Source: Martelella lutilitoris (lineage in GTDB: Bacteria; Pseudomonadota; Alphaproteobacteria; Rhizobiales; Rhizobiaceae). From it: DNA of 64,000 nucleotides. Shown in pieces: positions 26,502 to 36,493 of this stretch. The stretch lies in NCBI RefSeq assembly GCF_016598595.1, contig NZ_CP066786.1:1077501-1141500 (forward strand). The letters run 5' to 3'. A program made the translations under genes and the position numbers. Below the pieces are notes generated by a model, which saw only the letters and a program-made list of their open reading frames with translations, searched no databases and was not told the origin of the DNA. Positions within the stretch are counted from its first letter, which is position 1. Each line of letters starts with the position of its first letter.

Positions 26502-27749
26502 ATGATAAACTCGGAGACCGGCGCCCGCTTCGACGCCTTTCGACACCGAAGCTACGCCCTTTACTTCTTCTCGCGCTTCCTCGGCACCTTTGCCGTCCAG
26601 ATCGTCTCCGTCGCCGTTGGCTGGCAGATGTATGACGAAACCGGAAACGCCTTCTATCTCGGCCTGATCGGACTTTTCCAGTTCCTGCCCTCGCTGCTTC
26701 TGACGCTGGTGACCGGTACGATCGCCGACCGTTACAACCGGCGGATGATTGCGGCGATCTGCTTTGCCGTCGCCACCGCGTGCGCCGCCGCCCTGCTGAC
26801 GATCACCGCGCTCGGGCTTTTCTCGCCCTGGCCGGTCTTCGCGCTTCTGGCCGTTTTCGGCACGGAGCGAGCCTTTTCGGGGCCCGCGCTGCAGTCTCTG
26901 GCGCCGAACCTGGTGCCGGAAAAGGACCTTGCCAACGCGATTGCATGGAATTCCTCGTCCTGGCAGATCGCCTCCATCGTCGGGCCGGTCGCCGGCGGCT
27001 TGCTTTACGGCGGCGGCGCGGTGCTGGCCTATTCCACCGCCCTTGCGCTTTTCGCCGGCGCGACCGTGCTGATGCTGATGGTGCCGAAACCTGCGAACCG
27101 GCGTCCGCAAAGCGCCGTTTCGTTTGAAAGCATCCTCGCCGGCTTCCGCTTCATCACCACCGAGAAGGTCGTGCTCGGCGCGATCTCGCTCGACCTGTTC
27201 GTGGTGCTTCTCGGCGGCGCCGTGGCGCTGATGCCGGTCTTTGCGCGCGATGTTCTCGATCTCGGTCCCTGGGGGCTCGGCCTTCTGCGCGCCGCGCCCG
27301 GCGTTGGCGGGGTGCTCGTCGCGCTGGTTCTGGCAAGCGTGCCGATCCGCCACCATGCCGGCTACTACATGTTCGTGGGCGTCGCCCTTTTCGGCCTGTC
27401 AACGATTGTCTTCGGTGTTTCCGCCAGCCCGTGGATTTCGATTGCGGCGCTTGCGGTAATGGGCGGTGCGGACATGATTTCGGTCTATGTGCGCGAAACC
27501 CTGATCGCGTTGTGGACGCCGGACGAATTGCGCGGCCGGGTCAATGCCGTGAACATGGTGTTCGTCGGCGCCTCCAACGAACTCGGCGAGTTCCGCGCCG
27601 GCACCATGGCCCATGTCATCGGGGCGGTCCCCGCCGTTATCTTCGGCGGTGTCGGGTCGCTGGCGGTCGCCGGCATCTGGGCGATGAAATTCACCAAGCT
27701 GCGCAATGTCGACAGTCTGGAGACGCCCGACCATCTCGTCGGGCGATAG
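26502..27749 (+). CDS. MFS transporter (EntS-like MFS_3 exporter)
   Basis: A 415-residue permease with about 12 membrane helices. It shows FRHRSYALYFFSRFLGTFAVQIVSVAVGWQMY and the MFS loop motif GTIADRYNRRMI, then PALQSLAPNLVPEKDLANAIAWNSSSWQIASIVGPVAGG, all typical of the EntS/MFS_3 branch. EntS exports siderophores, while other members export drugs or have unknown cargo. There is no siderophore gene nearby. It is divergent from yggT and convergent with the GATase gene, with a 7-base gap. Confidence 0.88.
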   Translation: MINSETGARFDAFRHRSYALYFFSRFLGTFAVQIVSVAVGWQMYDETGNAFYLGLIGLFQFLPSLLLTLVTGTIADRYNRRMIAAICFAVATACAAALLTITALGLFSPWPVFALLAVFGTERAFSGPALQSLAPNLVPEKDLANAIAWNSSSWQIASIVGPVAGGLLYGGGAVLAYSTALALFAGATVLMLMVPKPANRRPQSAVSFESILAGFRFITTEKVVLGAISLDLFVVLLGGAVALMPVFARDVLDLGPWGLGLLRAAPGVGGVLVALVLASVPIRHHAGYYMFVGVALFGLSTIVFGVSASPWISIAALAVMGGADMISVYVRETLIALWTPDELRGRVNAVNMVFVGASNELGEFRAGTMAHVIGAVPAVIFGGVGSLAVAGIWAMKFTKLRNVDSLETPDHLVGR

Positions 27750-27756
27750 GACCCGC

Positions 27757-28458
27757 TCAGCCGGCTTCCTCGAAGACGATGTCGAGGAAATTGTCGAGCC
27801 AGGCTTTCAGGGCGCGGTCGTGCAGCATGCGGCCTTCCAGATGCGCGCTGCCCGGCTGCGCCTTCGGCAGGGTGAAACGGCTTGCGCCGCGCACCACCCA
27901 GCTCTGCATCATCATCCGCGTTAGCTCGGCGTGAAACTGCACGCCGTAAGCCTTCTTGCCGTAACGATAGGCCTGGTTGGGGTAAAGGTCGCCGCGCGCC
28001 AGCAACTCGGCCCCGCGGGGCAGCTCGAATCCTTCTCGGTGGAACTGGTAGACCATGGAGGGCCATTTCATCAGCATCCGGCCATTGTTGGTGGCCTCGA
28101 TCGGATACCAGCCGATCTCCACCGAGCCGTCATGATTGCCGTAGACCTTCGCGCCCAGTTGTCGGGCCAGCATCTGCGCGCCGAGGCAGATGCCGAGGAA
28201 GGGGCGATCTTCCTTGAGCGGAACATCAAGCCAGTCGATCTCGCGGCGGACATAGTCCTCATTGTCGTTGGCGCTCATCGGGCCGCCGAAAACGACGGCG
28301 CCGGAGTGGTTTTCGAGCGTTGAAGGCAGGGTGTCGCCGAGGGCAGGGCGTCGAATGTCAAGGGGGAAGCGCTTCTGCATGAGCAACTGGCCGACCCGCC
28401 CGGGCGTCGAACGTTCCTGATGCAGGATGATCAGGACCGGTTTCTTTCTGTCATTCAT
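27757..28458 (-). CDS. Class I glutamine amidotransferase-like protein
   Basis: A 233-residue GATase1-fold protein. The triad region is visible: the nucleophile elbow PFLGICLGAQMLAR (Cys), QFHAE with the catalytic His and Glu, and VVFGGPMSANDNE early on. Stand-alone members are often annotated as GMP synthase-like or gamma-glutamyl hydrolase-like, with varied substrates. The ATG at 28458 lies inside the end of the terB-like gene, an 8-bp overlap, so the pair is probably translationally coupled. A partner synthetase domain is absent. Confidence 0.88.
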   Translation of the reverse strand: MNDRKKPVLIILHQERSTPGRVGQLLMQKRFPLDIRRPALGDTLPSTLENHSGAVVFGGPMSANDNEDYVRREIDWLDVPLKEDRPFLGICLGAQMLARQLGAKVYGNHDGSVEIGWYPIEATNNGRMLMKWPSMVYQFHREGFELPRGAELLARGDLYPNQAYRYGKKAYGVQFHAELTRMMMQSWVVRGASRFTLPKAQPGSAHLEGRMLHDRALKAWLDNFLDIVFEEAG

Positions 28459-28939
28459 CGCTTTCGCTATCTTTCTCGTCCGCAATCTTCGCCCGTTTCA
28501 GCGCCGCTCGTCGTTCCAGCACACGGTCGCGTCCGGAAACGCCGACCAGTTCGGCAATCCGCCAGACCACATTGTCTTCCATCTCGGTGCGGTTGCCATC
28601 GGCATAGGCGATGTCCCAGAGCAGCCCGATCAGCCGGATGCGCTGGTCTTCATCGAGATGCCGTTTCACATCGGAGGTGAAGCGGTAGAAGTCGACGGCC
28701 TCGCTGCCGGCCTCTTCGCCGGCCGTGATCAGATCCTCCAGCCCCGCGCCATGCAGGCCGTACTGGCTTTCCATCAGTTCGCGCAGGCGCTTCTGCTCGC
28801 TTTCGCTCACCACGCCGTCGGCTTCCATCACCTGATAGCAGAGCGCAACGACGGCGACGCGGGCATCATTCGGCCGGGCGCTTTCATCCGCGCCGTCATT
28901 GGTGATGTCCTGGAGGAACCGGCTGATTTTTTCGAACAT
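28451..28939 (-). CDS. TerB-family protein
   Basis: A 162-residue all-helical protein with the TerB fold pattern: VAVVALCYQVMEADGVVSESEQKRLRELM, then RIRLIGLLWDIAYADGNRTEMEDNVVWRIAELVGVS. Two acidic ExDG-like turns (EADG, YADG) match the metal-binding sites of TerB. The C-terminus is charged. No other ter operon gene is present, so tellurite resistance should not be assumed. Many rhizobial chromosomes carry such stand-alone TerB proteins. It overlaps the GATase gene. Confidence 0.88.
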   Translation of the reverse strand: MFEKISRFLQDITNDGADESARPNDARVAVVALCYQVMEADGVVSESEQKRLRELMESQYGLHGAGLEDLITAGEEAGSEAVDFYRFTSDVKRHLDEDQRIRLIGLLWDIAYADGNRTEMEDNVVWRIAELVGVSGRDRVLERRAALKRAKIADEKDSESDE

Positions 28940-29058
28940 GCGGGAAGTGCCTTGCTGGTGAGTCTGAAAACATCATGGCGCGCTGACGCTCTTCCGCCAA
29001 TAGGCCAATAGCACCCGAGCAGTCAAATTACGGTTATGACAATTGCCAGGACGGCCGG

Positions 29059-30954
29059 TCAGAAAAATCTGCGCTTTTTCGCCGGCGGCGGATCGTCGTC
29101 TTCACCGTCGTCAATGCCCGGATCATCCGGCGTGCGTCCACCGAAGGGCGAGAGACCCGCTTTCCTGTCGGCCTCCTCTTCCTCCTCCGGACCGCTTTCG
29201 GCGGGGCGGGGCGGCGCGTACGCGTCCTCGGCCGGCTTGTCGGCGGAAACAGGATCCGCATGCGCGGCCTTCCGGTCGCCCACCGGCTCGCCATTCGCCT
29301 CTATGCCATCGGCAGGCGCTTCCCTCGCCGTCTCGGAGGCTTCAGGCTGTTCGCGTGCCTCCTCCTCGCTTCGGGCAGGGGAGCGAGCATCGTTTTCTTC
29401 TGTCTCGGCGATATGCGCGGCCTCGGCGACGGCGGCCGGCGCGGCGGCAGCCGCATCGATCACCGTCGGGGCTTCCGGTTTGTCACCGGTCGGGCCCTTC
29501 GGGGCATCGCTTGTCATGGCCTCGGCTTCCGCCTCTGCCGCGTCATCGAAGACCGGAGCGTCGTCGGCCGGCTTGTCATCATCCGCCTTCGCGCCGCCGA
29601 CGGGCGGCAGGCTCTTCAGGGCCTCGTCCAGACGTGTCGCCGAGCCTTCCTCGACCGGCCCCTCGATCGCGCCATAGGGCACTTTCCACTCGAAGGCGTC
29701 GATCTTGCCGGTCGCCGGCGAGAAGGGGCGCCAGTATTCGGACACCAGGCCGTCGGCCACCCAGGTCGGGTCCCGCTCGGCGCGCAGCGCCTGCGCCATC
29801 CAGTGGCGCACGCGGCCCTGGTCGCCGGTCTCCGCTTCCTCGATATCGGCGAGCAGGAGGAAGGCGCTTTCGCGCGGCTGCATGCGGGCGGCGGCCTCTG
29901 CCTTGGTGCGCGCCTTGTCGAATTCGCGCGCATCGAGCGCTGCCCGGGCGACCACCATAAGCGAAACCGGATTGTTGGGCTTCAGACCCTCCAGCTTCTC
30001 GGCCCGCTTCAGTCGGTCCACCGCGGTGTCGCCGCCCCGCGCCCGCACATAGAGCGCGCCGGTCTGCGGGTGCGGCTCCTTCTTCCAGACCATTTCCAGC
30101 ACGCCGGCGGACTTTCTCAGATTGCCCTGCGCCAGATAGGCCTTGGCGGCAATGATCGCCGCCGGATGAAAATCATCGCGCAGCTTCAGCGCCTGAAGCG
30201 CGTCGGCGGCTGCGCCCTTGGTGTCGGTGTCGAGCTTGCTTTCCGCCCGCGCCGTCAGAAGCACGGACTTCAGGCGGGCGGAATCCTGCTTGTCGGTCAC
30301 CCTGGCGGAACGCTGCTGATCCAGCAGGCGGATGGCATCATCCCAGCGGCCCTGACGGGTGCGAGCCTCGAGCGTCGCCTTGGCGGCCCAGGCAAGATAG
30401 GGCGCCTTGTCGGCGGCGCGCTCGGCATATTGCTGGGCGGCTTCTTCCGCGCCGACGCGCTTGGCCTCAAGGTAAAGCCCGCGCAGGCCAAGTTCCTGCG
30501 TTTCCGGGTCTTCGGCCATGGTCTCGAACAGCCGGCGGGCCTTGTCGTGATTGCCCTCGATCAGCGCCACCTGCGCATCCAGCACATGAATGAGCGGTTC
30601 CTGGTCGACGCTGAGCAGCGCGTGGGCGCGCGTGCTCATCTTGCGCGCCATCACCAGATTGCCGGAACCGGCCGCAATCAGCCCCGTGGAGATCGCCTGA
30701 TAGCCGCGATCCCGCTTGCGGGCGCGGAAATAACGGCGAACGCTGTTGGGCGAGGTCCAGAGCGCGCTCACCAGCCACCAGACCACCATGACGACGAAAA
30801 TCAGCGCGATCAGCAGCGCCAGCGCCGTGGTCAGCGGCGTCTGGAACAATTGTCCCTGCCAGGTCAGCGTCAGTTCGCCGGGACGGTCCGCGAACCAGGA
30901 AAAACCGAGCGCGAAGGCGAGAACGACGAGCGCGAAGATAAGCAGCCTGATCAT
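29059..30954 (-). CDS. HemY-domain TPR membrane protein
   Basis: A 631-residue protein with two N-terminal membrane helices (about 3-22 and 42-66) and the HemY_N motif PGELTLTWQGQLFQTP. TPR-like helical repeats span about 90-400. A long acidic, Ala/Glu-rich low-complexity tail (about 450-631) ends KKRRFF. This is not the protoporphyrinogen oxidase also called HemY; its role in haem metabolism is undefined. It follows the mitofilin gene by 12 bases and closes the hemC-hemD-mitofilin-hemY operon. Confidence 0.9.
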   Translation of the reverse strand: MIRLLIFALVVLAFALGFSWFADRPGELTLTWQGQLFQTPLTTALALLIALIFVVMVVWWLVSALWTSPNSVRRYFRARKRDRGYQAISTGLIAAGSGNLVMARKMSTRAHALLSVDQEPLIHVLDAQVALIEGNHDKARRLFETMAEDPETQELGLRGLYLEAKRVGAEEAAQQYAERAADKAPYLAWAAKATLEARTRQGRWDDAIRLLDQQRSARVTDKQDSARLKSVLLTARAESKLDTDTKGAAADALQALKLRDDFHPAAIIAAKAYLAQGNLRKSAGVLEMVWKKEPHPQTGALYVRARGGDTAVDRLKRAEKLEGLKPNNPVSLMVVARAALDAREFDKARTKAEAAARMQPRESAFLLLADIEEAETGDQGRVRHWMAQALRAERDPTWVADGLVSEYWRPFSPATGKIDAFEWKVPYGAIEGPVEEGSATRLDEALKSLPPVGGAKADDDKPADDAPVFDDAAEAEAEAMTSDAPKGPTGDKPEAPTVIDAAAAAPAAVAEAAHIAETEENDARSPARSEEEAREQPEASETAREAPADGIEANGEPVGDRKAAHADPVSADKPAEDAYAPPRPAESGPEEEEEADRKAGLSPFGGRTPDDPGIDDGEDDDPPPAKKRRFF

Positions 30955-30966
30955 GTCGTTCCTTCC

Positions 30967-32265
30967 TTAGTTGGCTGGGGCCGTCGCGGCGCCCGCAACC
31001 GGCGCGCCGGCGGTGCTGGAAAGCGCGCCGGACAGCGCTTCCGACACCAGGTCATCGGCCTTGATGCGGGCGGATAGCGATTTTTCGAAATCCGCGGAAA
31101 CGGCCCTGGCGTCTTCGGGAAGCGATTGCCATTCCTGCTCGGCCTGTTTCAGCTTGCCTGCTTTGAGGTTGTTCTCGATGCGCGCGACGATCGCCGGCAC
31201 GCCGTCGCCCTGGACATTACCGACGGGTCGTACATTGACGAGGCCCTTGGCGCTGTCGACGAGACGATTGAAGATACCGGTATCGGGCGGCGGCTGGTCG
31301 GCGGCCTCGATGATGTCGTTGGCAAGAGACGAAAACTGTTCGGTCAGGGCCTCACGCGTCGGCACGCCGTCTTGCGCCAGCGATTGCAGCGCGGATAGGT
31401 CGGCATTCTGAGGCGCGACCTGGGCATAGGTGGAGAGTTCGGCGGCGAAATCATCGCCCCGGTCAATGGCCGATTTCAGACCGGCGGCCGCGATCGCGCG
31501 GGCAACGGCAAGGTCCTTGCCGGGCGTGTTCACCTTCTGCTCGAGGGCGGCGAGTTTCTGCTGCATGGCCTGCTGGTCGGAACTGATCGCGCTCTTCAGG
31601 TTGTCGTTTTCCTGGGCAAGCGATTGCAGTTGGCTGGCATCCGACTGAACCGTCTTCTGCAGCTCGGCCACCTGGCTTTGAAGGGCGGAAAGGCTGTCGC
31701 CACCGGCGCCGGAGAGGCTTTCGACCCGTTCCTTCAGGGCTGAGAGATCAGACTGGAGCGTGCTGACCACGTTTGACTGGTCGCCGGATTTGAGTGCCGT
31801 AACGTCCTGGCGAAGCGCGGCAAGCTCGTCCTGCAGTTTTGCCGAAGGGCCGGTCTGGCTCAGGACGCCGGAATAGAAAAGCGCGGCGGCTCCGGCAAGG
31901 GCGATCACGCCTCCGGCAAGCCCTGCCGCAAGCAGAGTCCCTGCGCCGGGCCCGCGCCGGTTGTCTTCCGGCGGTTCGTCATTCTTGGGCGGCGGAGGCA
32001 TGCCGCCGCCATCCGAAGCGGTCTCGGCGTTCTTTTCGTCGACGTCCGTCCCGTCCGTCTCGGCCGGCGTCTCGTCGGCGCCGTGCGCCTCGTGGCGCTT
32101 GATCGCGGCGGCGACATCGGCCATCGCGGTCTTGACGGCATCATCATTCTTCTCGTGCGCAACGGGCGGGTTTGCGGATTCGCGAGCGTCGCCTTCCGCC
32201 GGCGTCACGGTATTCTCCTCGCGTTTATCGTTCTTCGGGGGCTGTGACGGCGTGTCCGAAACCAT
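30967..32265 (-). CDS. Alphaproteobacterial mitofilin (Mic60) homologue
   Basis: A 432-residue inner-membrane protein. An acidic/Pro-rich cytoplasmic N-terminus (1-105) is followed by one transmembrane helix (about 109-133, LLAAGLAGGVIALAGAAALFY), a long coiled coil (about 141-250, rich in Leu/Gln/Ser heptads), and a helical C-terminal mitofilin-like region (IVARIENNLKAGKLKQAEQEWQSLPEDAR). This layout, and its place between hemD and hemY, matches the known alphaproteobacterial Mic60 proteins, ancestors of the mitochondrial crista organiser, which bind outer-membrane proteins and bend membrane. The gap to hemD is 110 bp. Confidence 0.88.
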   Translation of the reverse strand: MVSDTPSQPPKNDKREENTVTPAEGDARESANPPVAHEKNDDAVKTAMADVAAAIKRHEAHGADETPAETDGTDVDEKNAETASDGGGMPPPPKNDEPPEDNRRGPGAGTLLAAGLAGGVIALAGAAALFYSGVLSQTGPSAKLQDELAALRQDVTALKSGDQSNVVSTLQSDLSALKERVESLSGAGGDSLSALQSQVAELQKTVQSDASQLQSLAQENDNLKSAISSDQQAMQQKLAALEQKVNTPGKDLAVARAIAAAGLKSAIDRGDDFAAELSTYAQVAPQNADLSALQSLAQDGVPTREALTEQFSSLANDIIEAADQPPPDTGIFNRLVDSAKGLVNVRPVGNVQGDGVPAIVARIENNLKAGKLKQAEQEWQSLPEDARAVSADFEKSLSARIKADDLVSEALSGALSSTAGAPVAGAATAPAN

Positions 32266-32375
32266 GGTTACCTCTTTTGCGCTTCATGCCGCTAAGTTAG
32301 AGGGCGCGCGCTGTTTAGAAAAGGTCTTTGTGGGCTTGTTGTTCCCGGCAAAAGGTCGAACGCGACAAAACGCCG

Positions 32376-33089
32376 TCAATTCAGAAGCGCGAGCAGGCCT
32401 TCCTCGTCTGGCGCCCCGGCAATCCTGACCGAGGCGGAGAGGCAAGCGGGAACCGATGCCGCCACCTTGGCGCTGAGACAGAGGAAAAGCGGGTTGAGCC
32501 CGTGTCGCGCGAGCAATTGCGCCGGGACCAGCGCAAAGAAGCGCGCGGCCGCGGCCGCCGAGTAAAGCAGCACGGCTTCGGGCCTCGCCTCCTCCAGAAC
32601 GGCGTCGACCGGCAGGTCGGCAACGGGGCGCATCGCATAGGCCGTCACAGTTTCGAAGGCGACGTCGAGCCGTCGAAGCGCCTCCTCGAAGAAGGGCGCC
32701 CGCGGGTCGCCGGCGAGATAAAGCAGCGGGCCATCGCCTGAGGGCGGGAAAGCGGCTATGGTCTCGGCCAGACGTTCTCCGTCGCCGCCGCCATCGATGA
32801 CCTGGGTAAAGCCCGCAGCGCGGGCGGCGTCGGCGGTTTTTCTGCCGACGGCGAAAACCGGCAGGTCCCTGAAACCGGGCGCATCGCGGCTCGCTTCAAC
32901 GTTTTCAAGCGCCTCGGCGCTGGTGACGGCAAGCGCCCGCCAGTGTCTCGCTGCAAGGGCCGCTTTCACGACATCGTCAAAATGCACGGGTCGGAAGAGC
33001 GGCAAGGAAAAGGCCTCGTGACCCATGGCGGCGAGGCGTGCGCAGGTGCGTTCCGCCTTCTCTTGCGGTCGGGTCACCAGAACGCGCAT
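32376..33089 (-). CDS. hemD: Uroporphyrinogen-III synthase
   Basis: A 237-residue enzyme that cyclises hydroxymethylbilane to uroporphyrinogen III. HemD is poorly conserved, but [25 protein letters not shown], the [13 protein letters not shown] segment, [16 protein letters not shown] and [12 protein letters not shown] are typical. Its ATG at 33089 lies two bases past the hemC stop, so coupling is likely. An in-frame extension into hemC was rejected. Confidence 0.92.
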   Translation of the reverse strand: MRVLVTRPQEKAERTCARLAAMGHEAFSLPLFRPVHFDDVVKAALAARHWRALAVTSAEALENVEASRDAPGFRDLPVFAVGRKTADAARAAGFTQVIDGGGDGERLAETIAAFPPSGDGPLLYLAGDPRAPFFEEALRRLDVAFETVTAYAMRPVADLPVDAVLEEARPEAVLLYSAAAAARFFALVPAQLLARHGLNPLFLCLSAKVAASVPACLSASVRIAGAPDEEGLLALLN

Positions 33090-33091
33090 GG

Positions 33092-34021
33092 TCAGGTCCA
33101 GTCTTCGAAGAAGCCCGGCCCCGCGCGTTTCTTCAGCTGTTCGCCGGCCCAACGCCCGATTTTCTGCGCTTCCCCGCGCATGCCGTCGGTGACGATGTCG
33201 TGCGCCGTCGCGCCGTCCGGCGTCAGGATCATGCCGGAAAACGAAATGCGCTCGTTGAAACAGCGGGCATAGGCCGCGATCGGCGTGCGGCAGGAACCGT
33301 CGAGGGCAGCGAGAAAGGCGCGCTCGCAGGTGACCGCGATGGCCGTATCCGCGTCGTTGACCGGCGCGAGCAGATCACCGATGCGCCGGTCGCCCGAGCG
33401 CTGTTCGATGCAGATCGCGCCTTGGGCGGGGGCGGGCAGGAAATCGCGCACGCTCAAAACCTCGGTCGCCACATCGTCCATGCCGAGGCGCTTGAGGCCG
33501 GCATTGGCGAGAAACGTGCCGTCGACCACGCCGTCGGCCAGCTTCCGCAGCCGCGTCTGGACGGAGCCGCGAAACAGCACCACCTCGATATCCGGTCTCA
33601 GGCGGCGAATCAGCGCCTGGCGACGCAGCGAGGAGGAGCCGACGACCGCGCCCTGCGGCAGATCGGCCAGTTTTTTCACGTCCCGGCCGATGAAGGCGTC
33701 GCGCGGGTCGGCGCGCGGCAGGAAGGTGGAGAGTTCAAGCCCTTCCGGCAGTGTGGTCGGCATGTCCTTCGACGAATGCACGGCGAAATCGAGTTCGCCC
33801 GAGAGAAGCTGCGCCTCGAGTTCTTCGGTGAAAAGACCCTTGCCGCCGATCGCCGAGAGCGGCCGGTCGGTGATCCGGTCGCCTTTGGTCGAAAGCACCA
33901 CGATCTCGAACATGTCTTCCGGCAGGCCATGGGCCGCCATCAGCCGGTCGCGCGCCTCATGGGCCTGTGCGAGCGCCAGCGGGCTGCCGCGCGTGCCGAT
34001 CCTCAAAGGTTTCGTTTGCAT
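33092..34021 (-). CDS. hemC: Porphobilinogen deaminase (hydroxymethylbilane synthase)
   Basis: A 309-residue enzyme that joins four porphobilinogens. The N-terminal [33 protein letters not shown] and [10 protein letters not shown] are diagnostic. The dipyrromethane cofactor Cys lies in [14 protein letters not shown]. The start at 34021 ([14 protein letters not shown]) fits the family; a longer frame reaching into divergent tsaD does not. The 72-bp gap to tsaD must contain promoters for both directions. Confidence 0.96.
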   Translation of the reverse strand: MQTKPLRIGTRGSPLALAQAHEARDRLMAAHGLPEDMFEIVVLSTKGDRITDRPLSAIGGKGLFTEELEAQLLSGELDFAVHSSKDMPTTLPEGLELSTFLPRADPRDAFIGRDVKKLADLPQGAVVGSSSLRRQALIRRLRPDIEVVLFRGSVQTRLRKLADGVVDGTFLANAGLKRLGMDDVATEVLSVRDFLPAPAQGAICIEQRSGDRRIGDLLAPVNDADTAIAVTCERAFLAALDGSCRTPIAAYARCFNERISFSGMILTPDGATAHDIVTDGMRGEAQKIGRWAGEQLKKRAGPGFFEDWT

Positions 34022-34093
34022 CCTGCGTCCACCGTTGTTACCGGGTGTTTCGTAAACTGGATTGCGCGCCGCCGCAAATGTTCGTCTGAGCCC

Positions 34094-35191
34094 ATGAACA
34101 AGAAGTCTGTCTTTCTCGGTATTGAATCGAGCTGTGATGAAACCGCCGCCGCCATTGTCGCGCGCGATGCGGACGGGCGCGGCGAAATCCTCGCCGATGT
34201 GGTGCTGAGCCAGCTTGAAGAACATGCGGCCTTCGGCGGCGTGGTGCCGGAAATTGCCGCCCGCGCCCATGTGGAGGCGACGGACCGGCTGATTGCCGAG
34301 GCTCTTGAGCAGTCCGGAGTTTCGCTTTCCGAACTGGACGGCATTGCCGCGACCATAGGGCCGGGGCTGATCGGCGGCCTGATCGTCGGCGCCATGAGCG
34401 GCAAGGCGATGGCCTATGCGGCGAACAAGCCCTTCTACGGCGTCAATCACCTCGAAGGCCATGCGCTGACGGCGCGGCTGACAAACGGCGTGAAATTTCC
34501 TTTCCTGATGTTGCTGGTTTCCGGCGGTCATACGCAGATCGTTCTCGTGAAGGGCGTCGGACAGTATGAGCGCTGGGGCACGACCATTGACGACGCGCTG
34601 GGTGAGGCCTTCGACAAGACGGCGAAGCTCCTGGGTCTCGGTTACCCCGGCGGCCCGCAGGTGGAAGCGGCGGCGAAGGCCGGCGATCCGAAACGCATTC
34701 CCCTGCCGCGCCCGATGAAGGGCGAGGCGCGGCTCGATTTCTCCTTTTCCGGCCTGAAGACGGCCGTGCGGCAGGCGGCGCAGAACCTTGCGCCGCTGGG
34801 CGAGCAGGATGTCGCCGATCTCTGCGCCGCCTTCCAGTTGGCTGTTGCCGAAACGCTGCGCGATCGCGTCGGCCGGTCGCTTGCCCGCTTCAAGGCAGAG
34901 GGATTTGCGGCAGAAAACCGACCGGCGCTGGTTGTCGCCGGCGGTGTTGCCGCCAACAGCGCCATCAGGGCGGTCCTGACATCCCTGTGCGAGAGCCAGG
35001 GCTTCGCCTTCGTGGCGCCGCCTTTCAGGCTCTGCACGGATAATGCGGTGATGATCGCCTGGGCCGGGCTCGAGCGGGCAGCCGCCGGCTTTTCCGCAGA
35101 TGGGTTCGAAGTGCCCGTGCGCTCGCGCTGGCCGCTGGATGCCAAGGCGACCGCCCTGATCGGCAGCGGAAGGAAAGGTGCGAAAGCATGA
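34094..35191 (+). CDS. tsaD: tRNA N6-adenosine threonylcarbamoyltransferase TsaD
   Basis: A 365-residue ASKHA-fold enzyme that forms t6A at position 37 of ANN-decoding tRNAs, together with TsaB, TsaC and TsaE (none seen here). Motifs are [14 protein letters not shown], the metal-binding [40 protein letters not shown] and [11 protein letters not shown]. The start at 34094 matches the family. The TGA overlaps the gpsA ATG by 4 bp. hemC diverges upstream. Confidence 0.97.
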   Translation: MNKKSVFLGIESSCDETAAAIVARDADGRGEILADVVLSQLEEHAAFGGVVPEIAARAHVEATDRLIAEALEQSGVSLSELDGIAATIGPGLIGGLIVGAMSGKAMAYAANKPFYGVNHLEGHALTARLTNGVKFPFLMLLVSGGHTQIVLVKGVGQYERWGTTIDDALGEAFDKTAKLLGLGYPGGPQVEAAAKAGDPKRIPLPRPMKGEARLDFSFSGLKTAVRQAAQNLAPLGEQDVADLCAAFQLAVAETLRDRVGRSLARFKAEGFAAENRPALVVAGGVAANSAIRAVLTSLCESQGFAFVAPPFRLCTDNAVMIAWAGLERAAAGFSADGFEVPVRSRWPLDAKATALIGSGRKGAKA

Positions 35192-36174
35192 GCGAAAAGA
35201 AAAAGACTGTCGTCATCGGTTCGGGCGCGTTCGGTACGGCGCTCGCCGCCGTCTTTGCCCATGAGGGCGAGGACGAGGTAACGCTGCTCGGCCGCAATGC
35301 CGGGCTGATCGAGGCGATGCGCGAAAGCCGCCGCCATGAGGCGGTGCTGCCGGGCATTACCCTGCCCGAGGCGCTGAATTACACGATCGACCCGTCTATC
35401 CTCGGCGTGGCCGATACGGTGGTGCTCGCCGTTCCCGCACAGGCGCAGCGGGCTGCCGCCCTTTATTATGCGCCCTATCTGAACAAGGATGCCGTCATCG
35501 TTTCCGCCGCCAAGGGCATTGAGCGGGCAAGCGGCAGGCTGATCACCGATGTCCTGAACGAGGCGCTGCCGCACCACCATGCCGGCGCGCTGTCCGGTCC
35601 CGGTTTTGCCATTGATCTGGCGGGCGGGAAGCCGATTGCCATGGCGCTGGCCTTCCGCGACCGCACGCTTGCGCGCGAGACGGCGACGATCCTTTCCGGC
35701 CGGACCTTCCGCATCTATGCCTCCGGCGATCCCGTCGGCGTGCAGATCGGCGGGGCGCTGAAGAACGTTCTGGCGATCGCCTGCGGCATTGTCGAGGGCG
35801 CGGATCTCGGCGAATCGGCGCGCGCGGCGCTGATCGCGCGCGGCCTTGCCGAAATGTCGCGGCTTGCCGTCGCCATGGGCGGCGAGGCCGAGACCGTGCG
35901 CGGCCTCTCCGGTCTCGGCGACCTGGTGCTGACCGGCTCCTCGCGCCAGTCGCGCAATTTCCGCTATGGCGTGGCGCTTGCCGAGGGCAATTTCGACAAC
36001 ATCAATGCGGCGCTTGTCGAAGGGGTCTATTCTGCCTCCGTCGCCAGCGAGCTTGCCGAAAGTTACGGCGTGCAGATGCCGATCTCGAACGCGGTCGCCC
36101 GCGTGCTGGACGGCAAGCTCGGCATCCCGCAGGCGCTTGAAGAACTGATGACCCGGCCGATCACGACCGAATGA
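35188..36174 (+). CDS. gpsA: Glycerol-3-phosphate dehydrogenase [NAD(P)+]
   Basis: A 328-residue cytosolic enzyme that makes sn-glycerol-3-phosphate for phospholipids from dihydroxyacetone phosphate. The N-terminal Rossmann motif [16 protein letters not shown], the AVPAQAQR segment, [19 protein letters not shown] and the catalytic Lys segment [14 protein letters not shown] are present. [11 protein letters not shown] is also diagnostic. It overlaps tsaD by 4 bp and is followed by the yciI gene at 20 bp. Confidence 0.96.
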   Translation: MSEKKKTVVIGSGAFGTALAAVFAHEGEDEVTLLGRNAGLIEAMRESRRHEAVLPGITLPEALNYTIDPSILGVADTVVLAVPAQAQRAAALYYAPYLNKDAVIVSAAKGIERASGRLITDVLNEALPHHHAGALSGPGFAIDLAGGKPIAMALAFRDRTLARETATILSGRTFRIYASGDPVGVQIGGALKNVLAIACGIVEGADLGESARAALIARGLAEMSRLAVAMGGEAETVRGLSGLGDLVLTGSSRQSRNFRYGVALAEGNFDNINAALVEGVYSASVASELAESYGVQMPISNAVARVLDGKLGIPQALEELMTRPITTE

Positions 36175-36194
36175 GAAACGAGAGGAGATAGACC

Positions 36195-36488
36195 ATGCTT
36201 TTCGCCGTTTTGTGCAAGGACAAGCCCGACCACATTCATATCCGTATGGAAAACCGGCCCCGCCACCTCGAATGGCTCGACGGGCTGAATGAAAAGGGCA
36301 CGCTGAAGATCGCCGGCCCGTTTCTCGACGATCACGAAAAGCCCTGCGGCTCGATGCTGCTGATCGAGGCGAAGGATCAGGCCTCGGCGGAGGCGATTGC
36401 CGCCGAAGACCCCTACGGCAAGGCCGGCCTGTTCGAAAAGGTCGAGGTCAAGCCCTATAAGTGGCTCTACAACAATCCGGGGGTCTGA
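36195..36488 (+). CDS. YciI-family protein
   Basis: A 97-residue ferredoxin-like dimeric protein. It opens MLFAVLCKDKPDHIHIRMENRPRHLEWL and contains L-K-I-A-G-P-F-L-D-D plus AEAIAAEDPYGKAGLFEKVEV. The His/Asp pair of YciI (H in RPRHLEWL, D in AEDPY) is present, but the function is unknown; some relatives act in aromatic or halo-catechol turnover. AGAGGAGA provides the ribosome site. It lies between gpsA and the EVE-domain gene with tight spacing. Confidence 0.92.
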   Translation: MLFAVLCKDKPDHIHIRMENRPRHLEWLDGLNEKGTLKIAGPFLDDHEKPCGSMLLIEAKDQASAEAIAAEDPYGKAGLFEKVEVKPYKWLYNNPGV

Positions 36489-36493
36489 GCTTC

